In this document: positions 16,451-26,491 of the stretch, piece after piece
Layout of the letters: each line of letters begins with the position of its first letter
Position numbering within the stretch: position 1 is the stretch's first letter
From: Kordia sp050633145
GTDB taxonomy: Bacteria; Bacteroidota; Bacteroidia; Flavobacteriales; Flavobacteriaceae
Length of the DNA: 64,000 bases
NCBI RefSeq assembly: GCF_050633145.1
Contig: NZ_JBOEFY010000020.1
Location: 124,001 to 188,000, forward strand
Direction: 5' to 3'
The notes under the pieces: generated by a model
The model's database searches: none
Told to the model about the DNA's origin: nothing
The model's input: the letters and a program-made list of their open reading frames with translations, nothing else
Translations under genes and position numbers: made by a program

Positions 16451-16852
16451 TTAAATTATTTCTTGGCACAACTCTATGAGCGTACCATTGGTTGATTTTG
16501 GGTGCAAAAAGACCACTAATTTATTATCTGCCCCTTTTTTAGGCGTTTCGTTTAACACTATAAAACCTTCACTTTTAAGCCGTTCAACCTCAGCGTGAAT
16601 GTCCGTTACATCAAAAGCAATATGATGTACGCCTTCCCCTTTTTTAGCAATAAACTTCGCAATAGGACTGTCTTCACGAGTAGCTTCTAAAAGTTCTATT
16701 TTGCTTTCACCAAGTTGAAAAAAAGATGTTTTTACACCTTCACTTTCTACTTCTTCCATTTTGTAATGTTCTTTGTTGAATAACTTGGCAAATAATTGGT
16801 TGGATGCCTCAATGTCTTTGACTGCAATTCCAATATGTTCTATTTTATTCAC
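16451..16852 (-). CDS. mce: Methylmalonyl-CoA epimerase
   Basis: This enzyme interconverts the (S) and (R) forms of methylmalonyl-CoA in propionate metabolism. The protein is one vicinal-oxygen-chelate unit: a metal His in IEHIGIAV near the N-terminus, EGVHHIAFDV in the middle with the second His, and GTLIELCQ at the C-terminus with the metal Glu. I prefer the GTG at 16852 (VNKIEHIG), which gives the usual family N-terminus and 133 residues, over a TTG 24 nt upstream. It is the first chromosomal gene right of the tRNA-Met and is oriented towards it. Confidence 0.85.
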   Translation of the reverse strand: MNKIEHIGIAVKDIEASNQLFAKLFNKEHYKMEEVESEGVKTSFFQLGESKIELLEATREDSPIAKFIAKKGEGVHHIAFDVTDIHAEVERLKSEGFIVLNETPKKGADNKLVVFLHPKSTNGTLIELCQEII

Positions 16853-17022
16853 GTTTTTATGTAATTTAATTGTCAACTACCGTTATAAATTAGCTCTATA
16901 AGCATGAAAAATAATATTTTAGACAAGCTTTGAGCAGTTAAATCTCAATTATTGCCTAAAGTTATTGCAATTCAGTAGTAATGTCAACGTTTTGTGGTGT
17001 TATTATTATATTTTTGCAGATT

Positions 17023-17424
17023 ATGAGTGATATCGAAAGTAACAGACAGAAAAAAATAGCAGGTGTTTTACAAAAAGATTTGGTAGACATTTTGCAAGGT
17101 GCAGCAAGAAGTGGTGGATTAACGAACGTTATTATTTCAGTAACGAAAGTTAATGTTACGGTAGATCTTTCTGTAGCCAAAGTATATTTAAGTATTTTTC
17201 CACATAATAAAGGAAAAGAATTGCTAGAAGGAATTCAGTCGAATGCACCTTTAATTAAGCACGATTTAGCGCAGCGTGTTCGACACCAATTACGTAAAGT
17301 GCCTAATTTGACGTTTTATGTAGATGATTCTTTGGAATACATTGAAAACATAGAAAAGTCGCTAAAAGGCGAAGAAAACCCAATTGAAGACCCTGATTTA
17401 TTAGATAAAAGAAAGAAATCCTAG
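17023..17424 (+). CDS. rbfA: Ribosome-binding factor A
   Basis: RbfA binds the 30S subunit and helps mature the 5' end of 16S rRNA. The start at 17023 (MSDIESNRQKKI) matches the family; a longer frame from 16981 adds a non-conserved hydrophobic stretch. The KH-like core runs from KKIAGVLQ through SVTKVNVTVDLSVAKVYLSIF, and RKVPNLTFYVDDSLEY closes it. The 133 residues are normal for the family. It ends immediately before the TTG start of the permease gene, and this rbfA-permease pair reads as one transcript. Confidence 0.92.
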   Translation: MSDIESNRQKKIAGVLQKDLVDILQGAARSGGLTNVIISVTKVNVTVDLSVAKVYLSIFPHNKGKELLEGIQSNAPLIKHDLAQRVRHQLRKVPNLTFYVDDSLEYIENIEKSLKGEENPIEDPDLLDKRKKS

Positions 17425-18636
17425 TTGAAATTTCCTTTATACATAGCCAAGCGTTATATGCTCTCTAAGAGTTCGCAAAACGCCATTAATATTATCAACA
17501 TCGTTACGAGTGTCGTAGTTGTGATTGGTGCATTGGCTTTGTTCATTGTACTATCAGGATTTGCAGGATTAAAAACCTTTAGTTTGTCATTTAGCAATGA
17601 TTTTGATCCAGATATTAAGATTGAAGCGGCAACCGGAAAGTCTTTTCACGTAAGTGCACAACAACTCAAAGAATTACAAGAAATTCCAGAAATTGTATCG
17701 TTTTCCCAAGTGGTAGAAGAACGTGTGGTATTGGGTTTAAAAAACAAACATCATATTGCAAACATTAAAGGTGTTGATCAATACTTTAGAAAGGTCAATG
17801 CCATGGACAGTATTATGTTTGTAGGAAATTGGATGGATCCAAATGAATATGATAGTGCCGTTGTAGGTATTGGTATTTCTAGACTTTTAGGCTTGATTGC
17901 AGGTGATTATAGTGGTTTGCTCGAAATTATAGTTCCGAAACCAGGCACAAAAAGCATTACAAGCAGTTCTAAAAACCCGTATGAAAAAATAAAAGTTATA
18001 ACTAGAGGTGTGTATCGTATTAATGAAGATTTAGATGATAAATACGTATTTACCAACCTAGAATTAGCACAAGAATTACTTGAATTTGAAGTAAACCAAA
18101 TAACCAATATCGAATTTGATTTACTTCCAGAAAGTGATGAAGTTGCTGTAAAAGAAAAAATTTCTAGCGTTTTTAATGATGAAGTTATTATTAAAAATAG
18201 AATTGAGCTAAACGATGCATTGTACAAAATGCTGAATACCGAAAATTTAGCGATTTACTTGATTTTTACACTGGTATTGATTCTTGCCTTGTTTAATGTT
18301 GTTGGTGCTATTGTCATGATGATTTTAGACAAACGCAGCAATATGAAAACGCTGTTTAGTATGGGAACAACCGTAAAAGATATAAAGCGCATTTTCTTTT
18401 ATCAAGGAATTATTATTACCACTTTGGGTGGATTGTTAGGAATTATACTTGGCGTGATTGCTGTATATCTACAATTGCAGTTCAAAATATTTTACATTAC
18501 GTCAACCTTACCCTATCCTGTGGAGTTAGAGTTTATGAATTGCGTAACGGTATTTTTAACCATTACCATTTTGGGCATTATAGCTTCGTACTTAGCAAGT
18601 AAAAGAATTACAAAAGACTTTATTGCGAATTCTTAG
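17425..18636 (+). CDS. LolC/E-type ABC transporter permease (FtsX family)
   Basis: This 403-residue inner-membrane protein has the MacB/FtsX layout: one transmembrane helix near residues 25-48, a large periplasmic domain (about 50-270), then three helices in the C-terminal FtsX domain (about 275-395), including LDKRSNMKTLFSMGTTVKDI. The N-terminal PLYIAKRYMLSKSS is typical of LolC/LolE proteins, which extract lipoproteins from the inner membrane. It begins with TTG at 17425, directly after the rbfA stop. No ATPase gene is adjacent; it would be elsewhere. Confidence 0.8.
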   Translation: MKFPLYIAKRYMLSKSSQNAINIINIVTSVVVVIGALALFIVLSGFAGLKTFSLSFSNDFDPDIKIEAATGKSFHVSAQQLKELQEIPEIVSFSQVVEERVVLGLKNKHHIANIKGVDQYFRKVNAMDSIMFVGNWMDPNEYDSAVVGIGISRLLGLIAGDYSGLLEIIVPKPGTKSITSSSKNPYEKIKVITRGVYRINEDLDDKYVFTNLELAQELLEFEVNQITNIEFDLLPESDEVAVKEKISSVFNDEVIIKNRIELNDALYKMLNTENLAIYLIFTLVLILALFNVVGAIVMMILDKRSNMKTLFSMGTTVKDIKRIFFYQGIIITTLGGLLGIILGVIAVYLQLQFKIFYITSTLPYPVELEFMNCVTVFLTITILGIIASYLASKRITKDFIANS

Positions 18637-18841
18637 GTGTTAGACTGCTATCGCTTAGATTCAGCTTTGCCTTTTAGACTTGTTCCTGTGAAGACAGGAA
18701 TCTTTTAGACTTGCTTCGCTTTTAGATTGTTAGATTTCTTGGAAACGTCATAGCGAACAACGTGAAGCTATCTTTTTCTAAAGTAACGGATTATTTCGTC
18801 ATGCTGACTCGTAATAACGTATCAAAATAATTCAAAAGGTT
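18637..18841. repeat. Interspersed repeat, copy 1
   Basis: This gap holds a 31-bp block (18743-18773) that is identical at 24361-24391. It also holds a segment with TTAGACTTGTTCCTGTG...CAGGAATCT whose reverse complement recurs near 24460-24520. It is non-coding and contains small dyads such as TTCCTGTGAAGACAGGAA. Confidence 0.65.
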
Positions 18842-19834
18842 TTACACAAATTGATGATCTCCAAACTTCTCGTTTACCTCATCCAATACTTGAAAAACAC
18901 CTACAGAATCATCGGTAGTGACCAAACGTTGTCTGTATTCTTTAAAATGCGGAATTCCTTTGAAATAGTTTGTATAATGTCGTCTCGTTTCAAACACACC
19001 TAAACGTTCACCTTTCCAATCAATAGACATTTGTAAGTGACGGCGTGCTGCATCTATACGTTCCTCCATGGTTGGTTTTGCTAAATGCTTGCCTGTTTCA
19101 AAAAAGTGTTTTACTTCTCTAAAAAACCAAGGATACCCAATACTTGCACGACCAATCATTGCGCCATCTAAACCAAATTTATCGCGCATCAACATGGCTT
19201 TTTCTGGAGAATCTACATCACCATTTCCAAACACCGGAATGTGCATACGCGGATTGTTTTTCACTTCTGCAATTGGATGCCAGTTGGCTTCTCCTTTATA
19301 CATTTGTGCACGCGTACGTCCATGAATTGCAATAGAAGCACAACCAACGTCTTGCAAACGTTCGGCAACTTCAACAATTTTGATTGTATTTTCATCCCAA
19401 CCCAAACGAGTTTTCACCGTTACAGGTAATTTGGTATGTTTTACCATGGCTTCTGTCAAGGAAACCATTAGATCAATATCTTTTAAAATTCCTGCACCTG
19501 CGCCTTTGCTAACGACTTTCTTTACAGGACAACCGAAGTTAATGTCTATAATATCAGGATTTGATTTTTCGACAATCTCAACTGACTTTAACATCGAATC
19601 TAAGTTTGCACCAAATATTTGAATACCTACAGGGCGTTCCTTTTCGTAAATGTCAAGCTTCATGGTACTTTTCGCAGCATCGCGAATGAGTCCTTCTGAA
19701 GAAATAAATTCTGTATACACAACATCTGCGCCTTGTTCCTTGCATAATGCTCGGAATGGCGGATCACTTACATCTTCCATTGGTGCTAATAGCAATGGAA
19801 AGTCTGGTAATTCTATGTCTCCTATTTTAACCAC
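18842..19834 (-). CDS. dusB: tRNA-dihydrouridine synthase
   Basis: This flavoenzyme reduces uridine to dihydrouridine in the tRNA D-loop. The 330-residue protein has the Dus TIM barrel: LLAPMEDVSDPPFRALC at the N-terminus, INFGCPVKKVVSKGAGA with the catalytic Cys, KTRLGWDE, IHGRTRAQMY and VFGNGDV with the FMN contacts, and a C-terminal helical domain. It matches DusB/Nif3-like size. The start codon is GTG at 19834. It is convergent with the permease gene across the repeat, and no operon partner is visible. Confidence 0.92.
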   Translation of the reverse strand: MVKIGDIELPDFPLLLAPMEDVSDPPFRALCKEQGADVVYTEFISSEGLIRDAAKSTMKLDIYEKERPVGIQIFGANLDSMLKSVEIVEKSNPDIIDINFGCPVKKVVSKGAGAGILKDIDLMVSLTEAMVKHTKLPVTVKTRLGWDENTIKIVEVAERLQDVGCASIAIHGRTRAQMYKGEANWHPIAEVKNNPRMHIPVFGNGDVDSPEKAMLMRDKFGLDGAMIGRASIGYPWFFREVKHFFETGKHLAKPTMEERIDAARRHLQMSIDWKGERLGVFETRRHYTNYFKGIPHFKEYRQRLVTTDDSVGVFQVLDEVNEKFGDHQFV

Positions 19835-19891
19835 AATACGTTATTCTATAAAGATTCGGCAAAGATACATGAAAAATTGTAACGTAGTAAG

Positions 19892-22297
19892 TTACTCTTT
19901 CAAACGTTCTTGCTCAGCAGAAGATTTTGTGCGCTGATTGGTTTGTAGTTTTGTATTTCCGAAGTTGTAACGGAAGCCTAAACGGATGGTTTGTAAATCA
20001 TAATTTGCACGGTAAAAACTGTTTTGATTAAAATATTGAACAGTGTTTGTAAGTTCTTGACCGTTTAAGATATCATTTACAGTTAAAGAAATCGTAGCTT
20101 TTTTGTTCCAAAGTGTTTTACGTAATGATAGATTCAGTGAATTTCTTGAAGAAACCTCTGAAAACCCTAAAACTACTGGTGATAAGTATAAAAAAGAAAC
20201 ATTTGCAGTAAGGCTTTGGTCTTTTAAGAATGTAAAATTATTATCAATCGAAGTATAATTTGCCCATTTTTGTTGCGTTACACGAACATTTTCTGCTGTT
20301 GTAAATGTATCTTCATTGTTATAAAAAGATGTAGTGATAGAAGCATCCCAATTATCTAGCACTGAGAAATAAGTAATGAAATCTATTCCATAATATCGAT
20401 TATTATCTACATTAGAAGGAATGTATTGTAGAATATTATTAACATTATCTTGAATTGTTAGTTGATAAATTTCACTTTTATTGTAAATATAAAAAGCTTC
20501 AATAAAAAACTTACTGTTTATTTCTGTTCCTATTTTATAGCTATTAGCAATTGAAGGTTGTAATCGCGGATTCCCCGTTACAAACGAAAAATCGTTAAAA
20601 TTATATCGGAACGGATTCAAATCATCAAAACTTGGTCGTTGAATTCTTCGACTAAAGTCTGCATAAATATTGACTTTTTCTGATACTTTATGACTGATAT
20701 ACGCCGTTGGAAACAATTCAAAGTAGTTTTGTGTATTTATTTGATTGGTCCCAAGTGAATTTCCTTTTATTTCTGTCTGCTCTCCTCTAAATCCAACTTT
20801 CAAGCTCCAATTTTCCCAACTTTTTGCGTAACTAACATATCCTGCATAAATAGATTCATCATACTGAAATGTATCAGAATTGTCGGTATCTAGTATAGAA
20901 ACTCCATTCTCTATATCAAACTGCCACAAATTACTTTTTGTTTCTATGTTTGCAACTTTTGCTCCTGCTTCAAAATTTGCTGTCTCGCTAATAGGCAATT
21001 CATAATCAGCCTGTCCGCTCAAAATATTCGTACGCTGATAGGCATTTGTAGTAAATGCTGTAGAAAAATCAGGATTGTCTACAACTGTATAATCTGTTGA
21101 AACATGTTGATCATCTATCTTATCGTAATCTGTATAATGTACATTTGCCGAAAGCTTCTCTCCTTCTTTTTCAAATTGATGTACATAATCTACATTTAAA
21201 CCTAAATTGTGTTTATCTTGATTAAACCTATTAATTGCTATCAACGAGAAGTCTTCATTCGCCACAGTTTGATCGTCCACAACCGAATTGGTGAATGTAT
21301 TTCGTTTCCAATACGGCAGATATAGCAAGTTTCCAGAAAAACTTAAGGTATTTTTTGCGTCTAATTCATAATCAATATTTAAATTTAAATTATGCTTATT
21401 TGACCATTCATTTCTATTGATAAGCGAATTCCAAATAGACGTAGTGCTTGTATTATCTAAATAATTAATGTGCTCATCATTGTCTCTATTGATCTTTGAG
21501 TGCGTATAATTATAGTTTGCAAAAATATTAAACTTCCCGCGCTTGTAAAATTGATTGATTCCTGCATTATAACGCGGAAAAACACCTTGTGTAAAGTTTC
21601 CATATACACTTCCATGATACCCTAAAATCAAGTTTTTATCCATCACAATGTTTAAAATTGTGCCACCTTGCGCATCATAACGCGCTGGTGGATTGGTAAT
21701 TACCTCAACCGATTTTACCGTTTCTGCAGGTGTTCCTTCAAGCAATTGATAAATTTCACTTGCAGAAAGATGTACTTTTCGATCGTTAATATAAACCGTT
21801 GGTGTGCTATTTTTAATAGATAACGTATTGTTTACTACAATAACTCCAGGCGTTCTACGCAGTACTTCCCAAGTGTTTTCTTCGGTAAGCGCTGTTCCTT
21901 GAATATTGAATACCAAACGGTCAATTTCACGCTTTAGTACAGGTTTTTTATTTGTAATAGTAACTCCATCAAGCGCTTCCATATCTTTTTGAAGTACAAT
22001 AGTTCCCAAATTCAAGTCTCTTGTTACTTCAATATCTTTACTATATGTTGTATAGCCTAAAAAACTAATGCTTATTGTATAATTTCCTGGAGTAATATTC
22101 TCAATTAAAAATGTACCCGAAGTTTCTGAAGAATTTCCTTTAATCACATCGCCGTTTTGAAGTAGTACAGCATTGGCAAAAGAGATTGCCGTTTCCGAAT
22201 CGGAAGCAATCAATTTACCTGAGACTTGATACGTTTCTTGTCCCAATGCAGTAAAAAATGTAAAAAACACAATTAAACTTGTGATTTTTAGGTTCAT
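19892..22297 (-). CDS. Outer-membrane beta-barrel receptor with carboxypeptidase-like N-domain
   Basis: This is an outer-membrane protein of about 801 residues. The start at 22297 (MNLKITSL) gives a classical signal peptide ending near ALGQ. Residues about 22-105 form the beta-sandwich domain typical of Bacteroidota receptors (VSGKLIAS, GNYTISISFLGY), residues 115-225 a TonB-plug-like domain (INDRKVHLSASEIYQLLEG, VEVITNPPARYDAQG), and the rest many amphipathic strands ending in IRLGFRYNF. It belongs to the outer membrane beta-barrel family related to TonB-dependent receptors. The substrate is unknown, and no SusD partner is adjacent. Confidence 0.85.
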   Translation of the reverse strand: MNLKITSLIVFFTFFTALGQETYQVSGKLIASDSETAISFANAVLLQNGDVIKGNSSETSGTFLIENITPGNYTISISFLGYTTYSKDIEVTRDLNLGTIVLQKDMEALDGVTITNKKPVLKREIDRLVFNIQGTALTEENTWEVLRRTPGVIVVNNTLSIKNSTPTVYINDRKVHLSASEIYQLLEGTPAETVKSVEVITNPPARYDAQGGTILNIVMDKNLILGYHGSVYGNFTQGVFPRYNAGINQFYKRGKFNIFANYNYTHSKINRDNDEHINYLDNTSTTSIWNSLINRNEWSNKHNLNLNIDYELDAKNTLSFSGNLLYLPYWKRNTFTNSVVDDQTVANEDFSLIAINRFNQDKHNLGLNVDYVHQFEKEGEKLSANVHYTDYDKIDDQHVSTDYTVVDNPDFSTAFTTNAYQRTNILSGQADYELPISETANFEAGAKVANIETKSNLWQFDIENGVSILDTDNSDTFQYDESIYAGYVSYAKSWENWSLKVGFRGEQTEIKGNSLGTNQINTQNYFELFPTAYISHKVSEKVNIYADFSRRIQRPSFDDLNPFRYNFNDFSFVTGNPRLQPSIANSYKIGTEINSKFFIEAFYIYNKSEIYQLTIQDNVNNILQYIPSNVDNNRYYGIDFITYFSVLDNWDASITTSFYNNEDTFTTAENVRVTQQKWANYTSIDNNFTFLKDQSLTANVSFLYLSPVVLGFSEVSSRNSLNLSLRKTLWNKKATISLTVNDILNGQELTNTVQYFNQNSFYRANYDLQTIRLGFRYNFGNTKLQTNQRTKSSAEQERLKE

Positions 22298-22423
22298 GGC
22301 TATGGTTTGGTTAATTCGGCGCAAATATATTGATTTTTATTGAACGTAGAAAAAAAGCTACATCTATAATTAAAAAAACTTCGTATCTATATCTAAAACA
22401 CGTGTATTTACCTAGTAAAAAAC

Positions 22424-22431
22424 TATATTTG
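22424..22431 (+). promoter_or_regulatory. Bacteroidota -7 element (TATATTTG) for lepA
   Basis: The TAnnTTTG element lies 23 bp upstream of the lepA start. A -33 TTTG is not clear; the sequence there is TATTTACC. Confidence 0.5.
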
Positions 22432-22454
22432 CAAATTATTAGCTATAGAGATAA

Positions 22455-24251
22455 ATGAAGCACATTAGAAACTTTTGCATTATTGCACATATTGATCACG
22501 GAAAAAGTACATTGGCTGACAGATTGTTAGATTTTACTGGATCTGTAACTGAGCGAGAAAAGCAAGATCAATTATTAGATAGTATGGATTTAGAACGTGA
22601 ACGTGGAATCACGATTAAATCGCATGCCATTCAAATGGAATATACACATGAAGGACAAGAGTATATTTTAAATTTGATCGATACTCCTGGACACGTAGAT
22701 TTCTCGTACGAGGTTTCACGATCCATTGCTGCTTGCGAAGGTGCTTTGTTAATTGTTGATGCTGCTCAAAGCATTCAGGCACAAACGATTTCTAATTTAT
22801 ATTTGGCTTTAGAAAACGATCTGGAAATTATTCCAGTATTGAATAAAGTAGATTTACCAAGTGCCAATCCTGAAGAAGTAACCGATGATATTGTTGACTT
22901 GTTAGGTTGTGACCCAGAAGAAGTTATTCACGCAAGTGGAAAAACAGGTTTTGGTGTCGACAATATTTTAGAAGCTGTTATTAATCGTATTCCGCACCCA
23001 ACAGGTGTGTATGACGAACCGTTACAAGCCTTAATTTTTGACTCTGTATACAATCCTTTTCGTGGAGTAGAAACGTATTTTAGAGTCATGAATGGTTCTA
23101 TAAAAAAAGGACAACTTATCAAGTTTGTAGCAACTGGAAACGAGTACGGTGCCGATGAAGTTGGAACTTTAAAGTTAAATCAAGTTGTAAAGAAAGAAAT
23201 TAAAACAGGTGATGTTGGATATTTAATCACAGGAATTAAAGATGCTCGTGAAGTAAAAGTTGGTGATACCATTACAGATGCTAAAACCCCAACAACCAAT
23301 GCTATTGAAGGGTTTGAGGACGTAAAACCTATGGTTTTCGCAGGAATTTACCCTGTAGATACTGAAGATTATGAAGAACTTCGTAATTCAATGGAGAAGC
23401 TACAGTTAAATGATGCTTCTTTGGTATTTACACCAGAAAGTTCTGCCGCTTTAGGTTTTGGTTTCCGTTGTGGATTCTTAGGAATGTTACACATGGAAAT
23501 TATTCAAGAACGTTTGGAGCGTGAGTTCAATATGACTGTAATTACGACAGTTCCTAATGTATCATACCACTCATTTACAAGAAAGAATCCAGACGAAATT
23601 GTCATTGTAAATAATCCTTCCGATTTACCTGATCCGTCAAGTTTAGATCGTGTAGAAGAGCCTTATATAAAAGCAACTATTATTACAAAATCTGACTTTG
23701 TTGGAAACGTAATGTCATTGTGTATTGAAAAACGTGGTTTAATTACCAATCAAACATATTTAACGACTGAACGTGTTGAGTTGACATTTGATATGCCTTT
23801 GGCAGAAATTGTATTTGATTTTTATGATCGATTGAAAACGGTTTCTAAAGGATATGCTTCATTTGACTATTCGCCAATTGGAATGCGTAAATCGAAATTA
23901 GTTCGTGTAGATATTTTACTGAACGCACAATCTGTTGATGCACTTTCTGCTTTAATTCATGCAGATAACGCATATAATATTGGTAAAAAGATGTGTGAGA
24001 AACTGAAAGAATTAATTCCAAGACAACAGTTTGATATTCCTGTTCAGGCAGCAATTGGAGCTAAAATTATTTCGCGTGAAACGATTAAAGCACTTCGTAA
24101 AGATGTAACTGCAAAATGTTACGGTGGTGATATCTCGCGTAAGCGTAAATTATTAGAAAAGCAGAAAAAAGGTAAAAAGCGTATGCGCCAAGTTGGTAAT
24201 GTAGAAATACCTCAACAAGCGTTTATGGCAGTACTAAAACTGAACGACTAG
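22455..24251 (+). CDS. lepA: Elongation factor 4 (translational GTPase LepA)
   Basis: LepA is a ribosome-dependent GTPase that acts in initiation and in rescuing stalled elongation. The 598 residues match the family length. The GTP-binding motifs are G1 AHIDHGKST, G2 RERGITIK, G3 DTPGHVDF and G4 NKVD, followed by the domain II barrel. The LepA-specific C-terminal domain ends with the basic segment KRKLLEKQKKGKKRM. ATG at 22455 follows a TATATTTG promoter element closely, so the leader is short. It is monocistronic, with a terminator at 24275-24309. Confidence 0.97.
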   Translation: MKHIRNFCIIAHIDHGKSTLADRLLDFTGSVTEREKQDQLLDSMDLERERGITIKSHAIQMEYTHEGQEYILNLIDTPGHVDFSYEVSRSIAACEGALLIVDAAQSIQAQTISNLYLALENDLEIIPVLNKVDLPSANPEEVTDDIVDLLGCDPEEVIHASGKTGFGVDNILEAVINRIPHPTGVYDEPLQALIFDSVYNPFRGVETYFRVMNGSIKKGQLIKFVATGNEYGADEVGTLKLNQVVKKEIKTGDVGYLITGIKDAREVKVGDTITDAKTPTTNAIEGFEDVKPMVFAGIYPVDTEDYEELRNSMEKLQLNDASLVFTPESSAALGFGFRCGFLGMLHMEIIQERLEREFNMTVITTVPNVSYHSFTRKNPDEIVIVNNPSDLPDPSSLDRVEEPYIKATIITKSDFVGNVMSLCIEKRGLITNQTYLTTERVELTFDMPLAEIVFDFYDRLKTVSKGYASFDYSPIGMRKSKLVRVDILLNAQSVDALSALIHADNAYNIGKKMCEKLKELIPRQQFDIPVQAAIGAKIISRETIKALRKDVTAKCYGGDISRKRKLLEKQKKGKKRMRQVGNVEIPQQAFMAVLKLND

Positions 24252-24274
24252 AAGAAACAAATTATAAATATATA

Positions 24275-24309
24275 AAAGCGATTGTAAGATGATTACAGTC
24301 GCTTTTTTT
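24275..24309 (+). terminator. Intrinsic terminator of lepA
   Basis: AAAGCGATTGTAA pairs with TTACAGTCGCTTT (one mismatch), followed by a T run. Confidence 0.75.
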
Positions 24310-24351
24310 GTTTTAGTAGAATAGTATTTAGTTGTTAATATTGAGAATTGA

Positions 24352-24560
24352 GAGGTTTTAAAACGTCATAGCGAACAACGTGAAGCTATCTGCTACTTTT
24401 GAAACAGGTTACTCCTAATAATGACGTTTCAAAAAGTCTAAAAATCTAAAAGAGAAGCGCATCTAAGAGATTCCTGCCTACACAGGAACAAGTCTAAAAG
24501 CAATGAGCAAAGCAAATAGCGGTCTAACATCTGTGAGCACTTGTGCTGAGCTTGTCAAAG
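24352..24560. repeat. Interspersed repeat, copy 2
   Basis: It contains the same 31-bp block as 18743-18773 (here 24361-24391). The accompanying segment is in inverted orientation relative to copy 1 (ACAGGAACAAGTCTAAAAG near 24494). The recombined order suggests modular mosaic repeats. Confidence 0.65.
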
Positions 24561-24569
24561 TAAAACGAA

Positions 24570-26414
24570 CTATTTCATTTCCGTTTCTTCTATATCAAAC
24601 GGTTTCCCTAAGTATACCAGCTTCCAGTTTTCGCCTATTTCATCAACTTCTGTATTGTATGAAGAAATAATTTTAAGCTCTGCATTTTTATCTTTTATGA
24701 ATAAAGGAATAATGTACTTATCTGTATTTGTAATTTCAATTAAGCTCTTATAATGTGCTTTATCATTAATTACAATTTCTTGAATTGAAGGATATTTTAA
24801 AGTCACTTCAGTAAGTGAATTATAATCATCAGTATGTGAAAACAAGCCTTCCTTCGGGTTGTTATTTTCGTCTAGCATTTCCTCTCGTGTTACCAATCGG
24901 AATGAGCCGTTTTCTCCAAATTCCTCTCCAAACTTATCAATAGCATACTTATTAATTCCAGAGTTTCCAGTAAGTGCCATTAAATAACCAACATCGTTCA
25001 ATTCTATATTATCTGTCAATGTATTAGAATAAATATCTGTGCTAATGGCTTCTAAGCCTAGTTCTTTAGCTTTCGCGATATTCGTCTGATTGCTATCAAT
25101 TAAAACCACATGTCGTCCGTTACTTTCTAAATAATGCCCTAATAATCGTGATACTTTAGAAGCGCCAACAATTAAAATTCCATCCGATTTTGTCAAAAAC
25201 ACACCAACTATTTTAGCAAATAATCGTGCTGTAGTTGCATTGAGTAAAACCGTTCCAAGAACAATCATAAATACCAATGGTGTAATATATTCGGCTCCTT
25301 CAACACCTTGTTTTACGAGTTTACTTCCAAATAATGAAGCTATTCCGGCTGCCACAATTCCTCGTGGTCCAACCCAACTTATAAAGAGTTTTTCATTTAT
25401 GGTTAATTTTGATTTTGTAGTACTCAAGAAAACACCTAATGGTCGTATGACAAACACCACAATCAAAAATAAAACAGCCGTTTCCCAATTATAAAGCAAT
25501 AGCAAATCGGCCATGTTTATATTTGCTGCCAGAAGTATGAATAATATCGAAATGAGCAATACACTCAGTGATTCTTTAAAGTACAGAATTTCTTTAATGC
25601 TTTCCAGTTTTCCATTCCCTAAAACCATTCCCATTACTACAACTGCCAATAATCCTGATTCATGTGCAAACGTATCTGAAGCTACAAAAACTAGTAATAC
25701 AACAGATAACGTAACTACATTAAGTAAGTAATGTGGTATGAGCTTTTTATTAATGGAGAATGCTAATGCATGTGCAAAGGTAAATCCGAAGGTAGTTCCA
25801 AATAAGATGATCTTTCCGAATTCCATCAGTGCAATTTTTGTAAAACCGCTATCGCCTTCTACACTGATAAATTCAAATACCAAAACGGCAACTAAAGCGC
25901 CTATTGGATCAATTAAAATTCCTTCCCATTTTAAAACGGTTGAAATGTCTTTTTTTAACGGAATGTTTCGAAGAATCGGCGTAATTACAGTAGGTCCAGT
26001 TACAATGATTAATCCAGAAAATAAGAATGATAAATCCCAGCTCAATCCAAACACAAAATGCGCCACAATACCAGCGCCAAAAAATGTAATAGCTGAACCG
26101 AGCGTAATCAACTTCGTAATCACAGGACCCACATTTTTAATTTCAGAACGTTTCAGTGTCAATCCACCTTCAAACAAAATAATACTAATGGCTAGTGAAA
26201 CAAAATAGAACAAGCTGTCTCCTGGAAACAGTCCTTTTTTACCATTCCATATTGGTTCAATCCACTTGGTGCCATCTTCTGAAAAATATTCTGCTGCAAT
26301 TGGTCCAACTAATAAACCAATTAAAATTAAAGGCAGAATTGCTGGAATTTTAAACTTCCACGCAACCCATTGTGCCAATATTCCTAAAATAATAATTCCC
26401 GCTAATTCGAGCAT
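24570..26414 (-). CDS. CPA-family cation:proton antiporter with TrkA-N domain
   Basis: This 614-residue membrane protein exchanges H+ for Na+ or K+. Residues 1-390 contain about 12 hydrophobic helices of the Na+/H+ exchanger fold, with LTLKRSEIKNVG, VTGPTVITPILR and ISWVGPRGIVAA. The C-terminal part (about 397-520) is a Rossmann nucleotide-binding TrkA-N domain with the VGASKVSRLLG loop and Asp in VLIDSN; a TrkA-C-like segment follows. This architecture is that of NhaP/KefC-like regulated antiporters. It is monocistronic by spacing. Confidence 0.88.
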   Translation of the reverse strand: MLELAGIIILGILAQWVAWKFKIPAILPLILIGLLVGPIAAEYFSEDGTKWIEPIWNGKKGLFPGDSLFYFVSLAISIILFEGGLTLKRSEIKNVGPVITKLITLGSAITFFGAGIVAHFVFGLSWDLSFLFSGLIIVTGPTVITPILRNIPLKKDISTVLKWEGILIDPIGALVAVLVFEFISVEGDSGFTKIALMEFGKIILFGTTFGFTFAHALAFSINKKLIPHYLLNVVTLSVVLLVFVASDTFAHESGLLAVVVMGMVLGNGKLESIKEILYFKESLSVLLISILFILLAANINMADLLLLYNWETAVLFLIVVFVIRPLGVFLSTTKSKLTINEKLFISWVGPRGIVAAGIASLFGSKLVKQGVEGAEYITPLVFMIVLGTVLLNATTARLFAKIVGVFLTKSDGILIVGASKVSRLLGHYLESNGRHVVLIDSNQTNIAKAKELGLEAISTDIYSNTLTDNIELNDVGYLMALTGNSGINKYAIDKFGEEFGENGSFRLVTREEMLDENNNPKEGLFSHTDDYNSLTEVTLKYPSIQEIVINDKAHYKSLIEITNTDKYIIPLFIKDKNAELKIISSYNTEVDEIGENWKLVYLGKPFDIEETEMK

Positions 26415-26491
26415 GTATGCTATTTTTTGAGTTGAATTGTAAATTTAATAATTATAAACTTAACCTAAGTTAGATATCGTTATATTAAAAA

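Noticed and set aside
16853..16876. Upstream TTG start of the epimerase gene
   Set aside because: The eight added residues are not family-like; GTG at 16852 gives the usual N-terminus.
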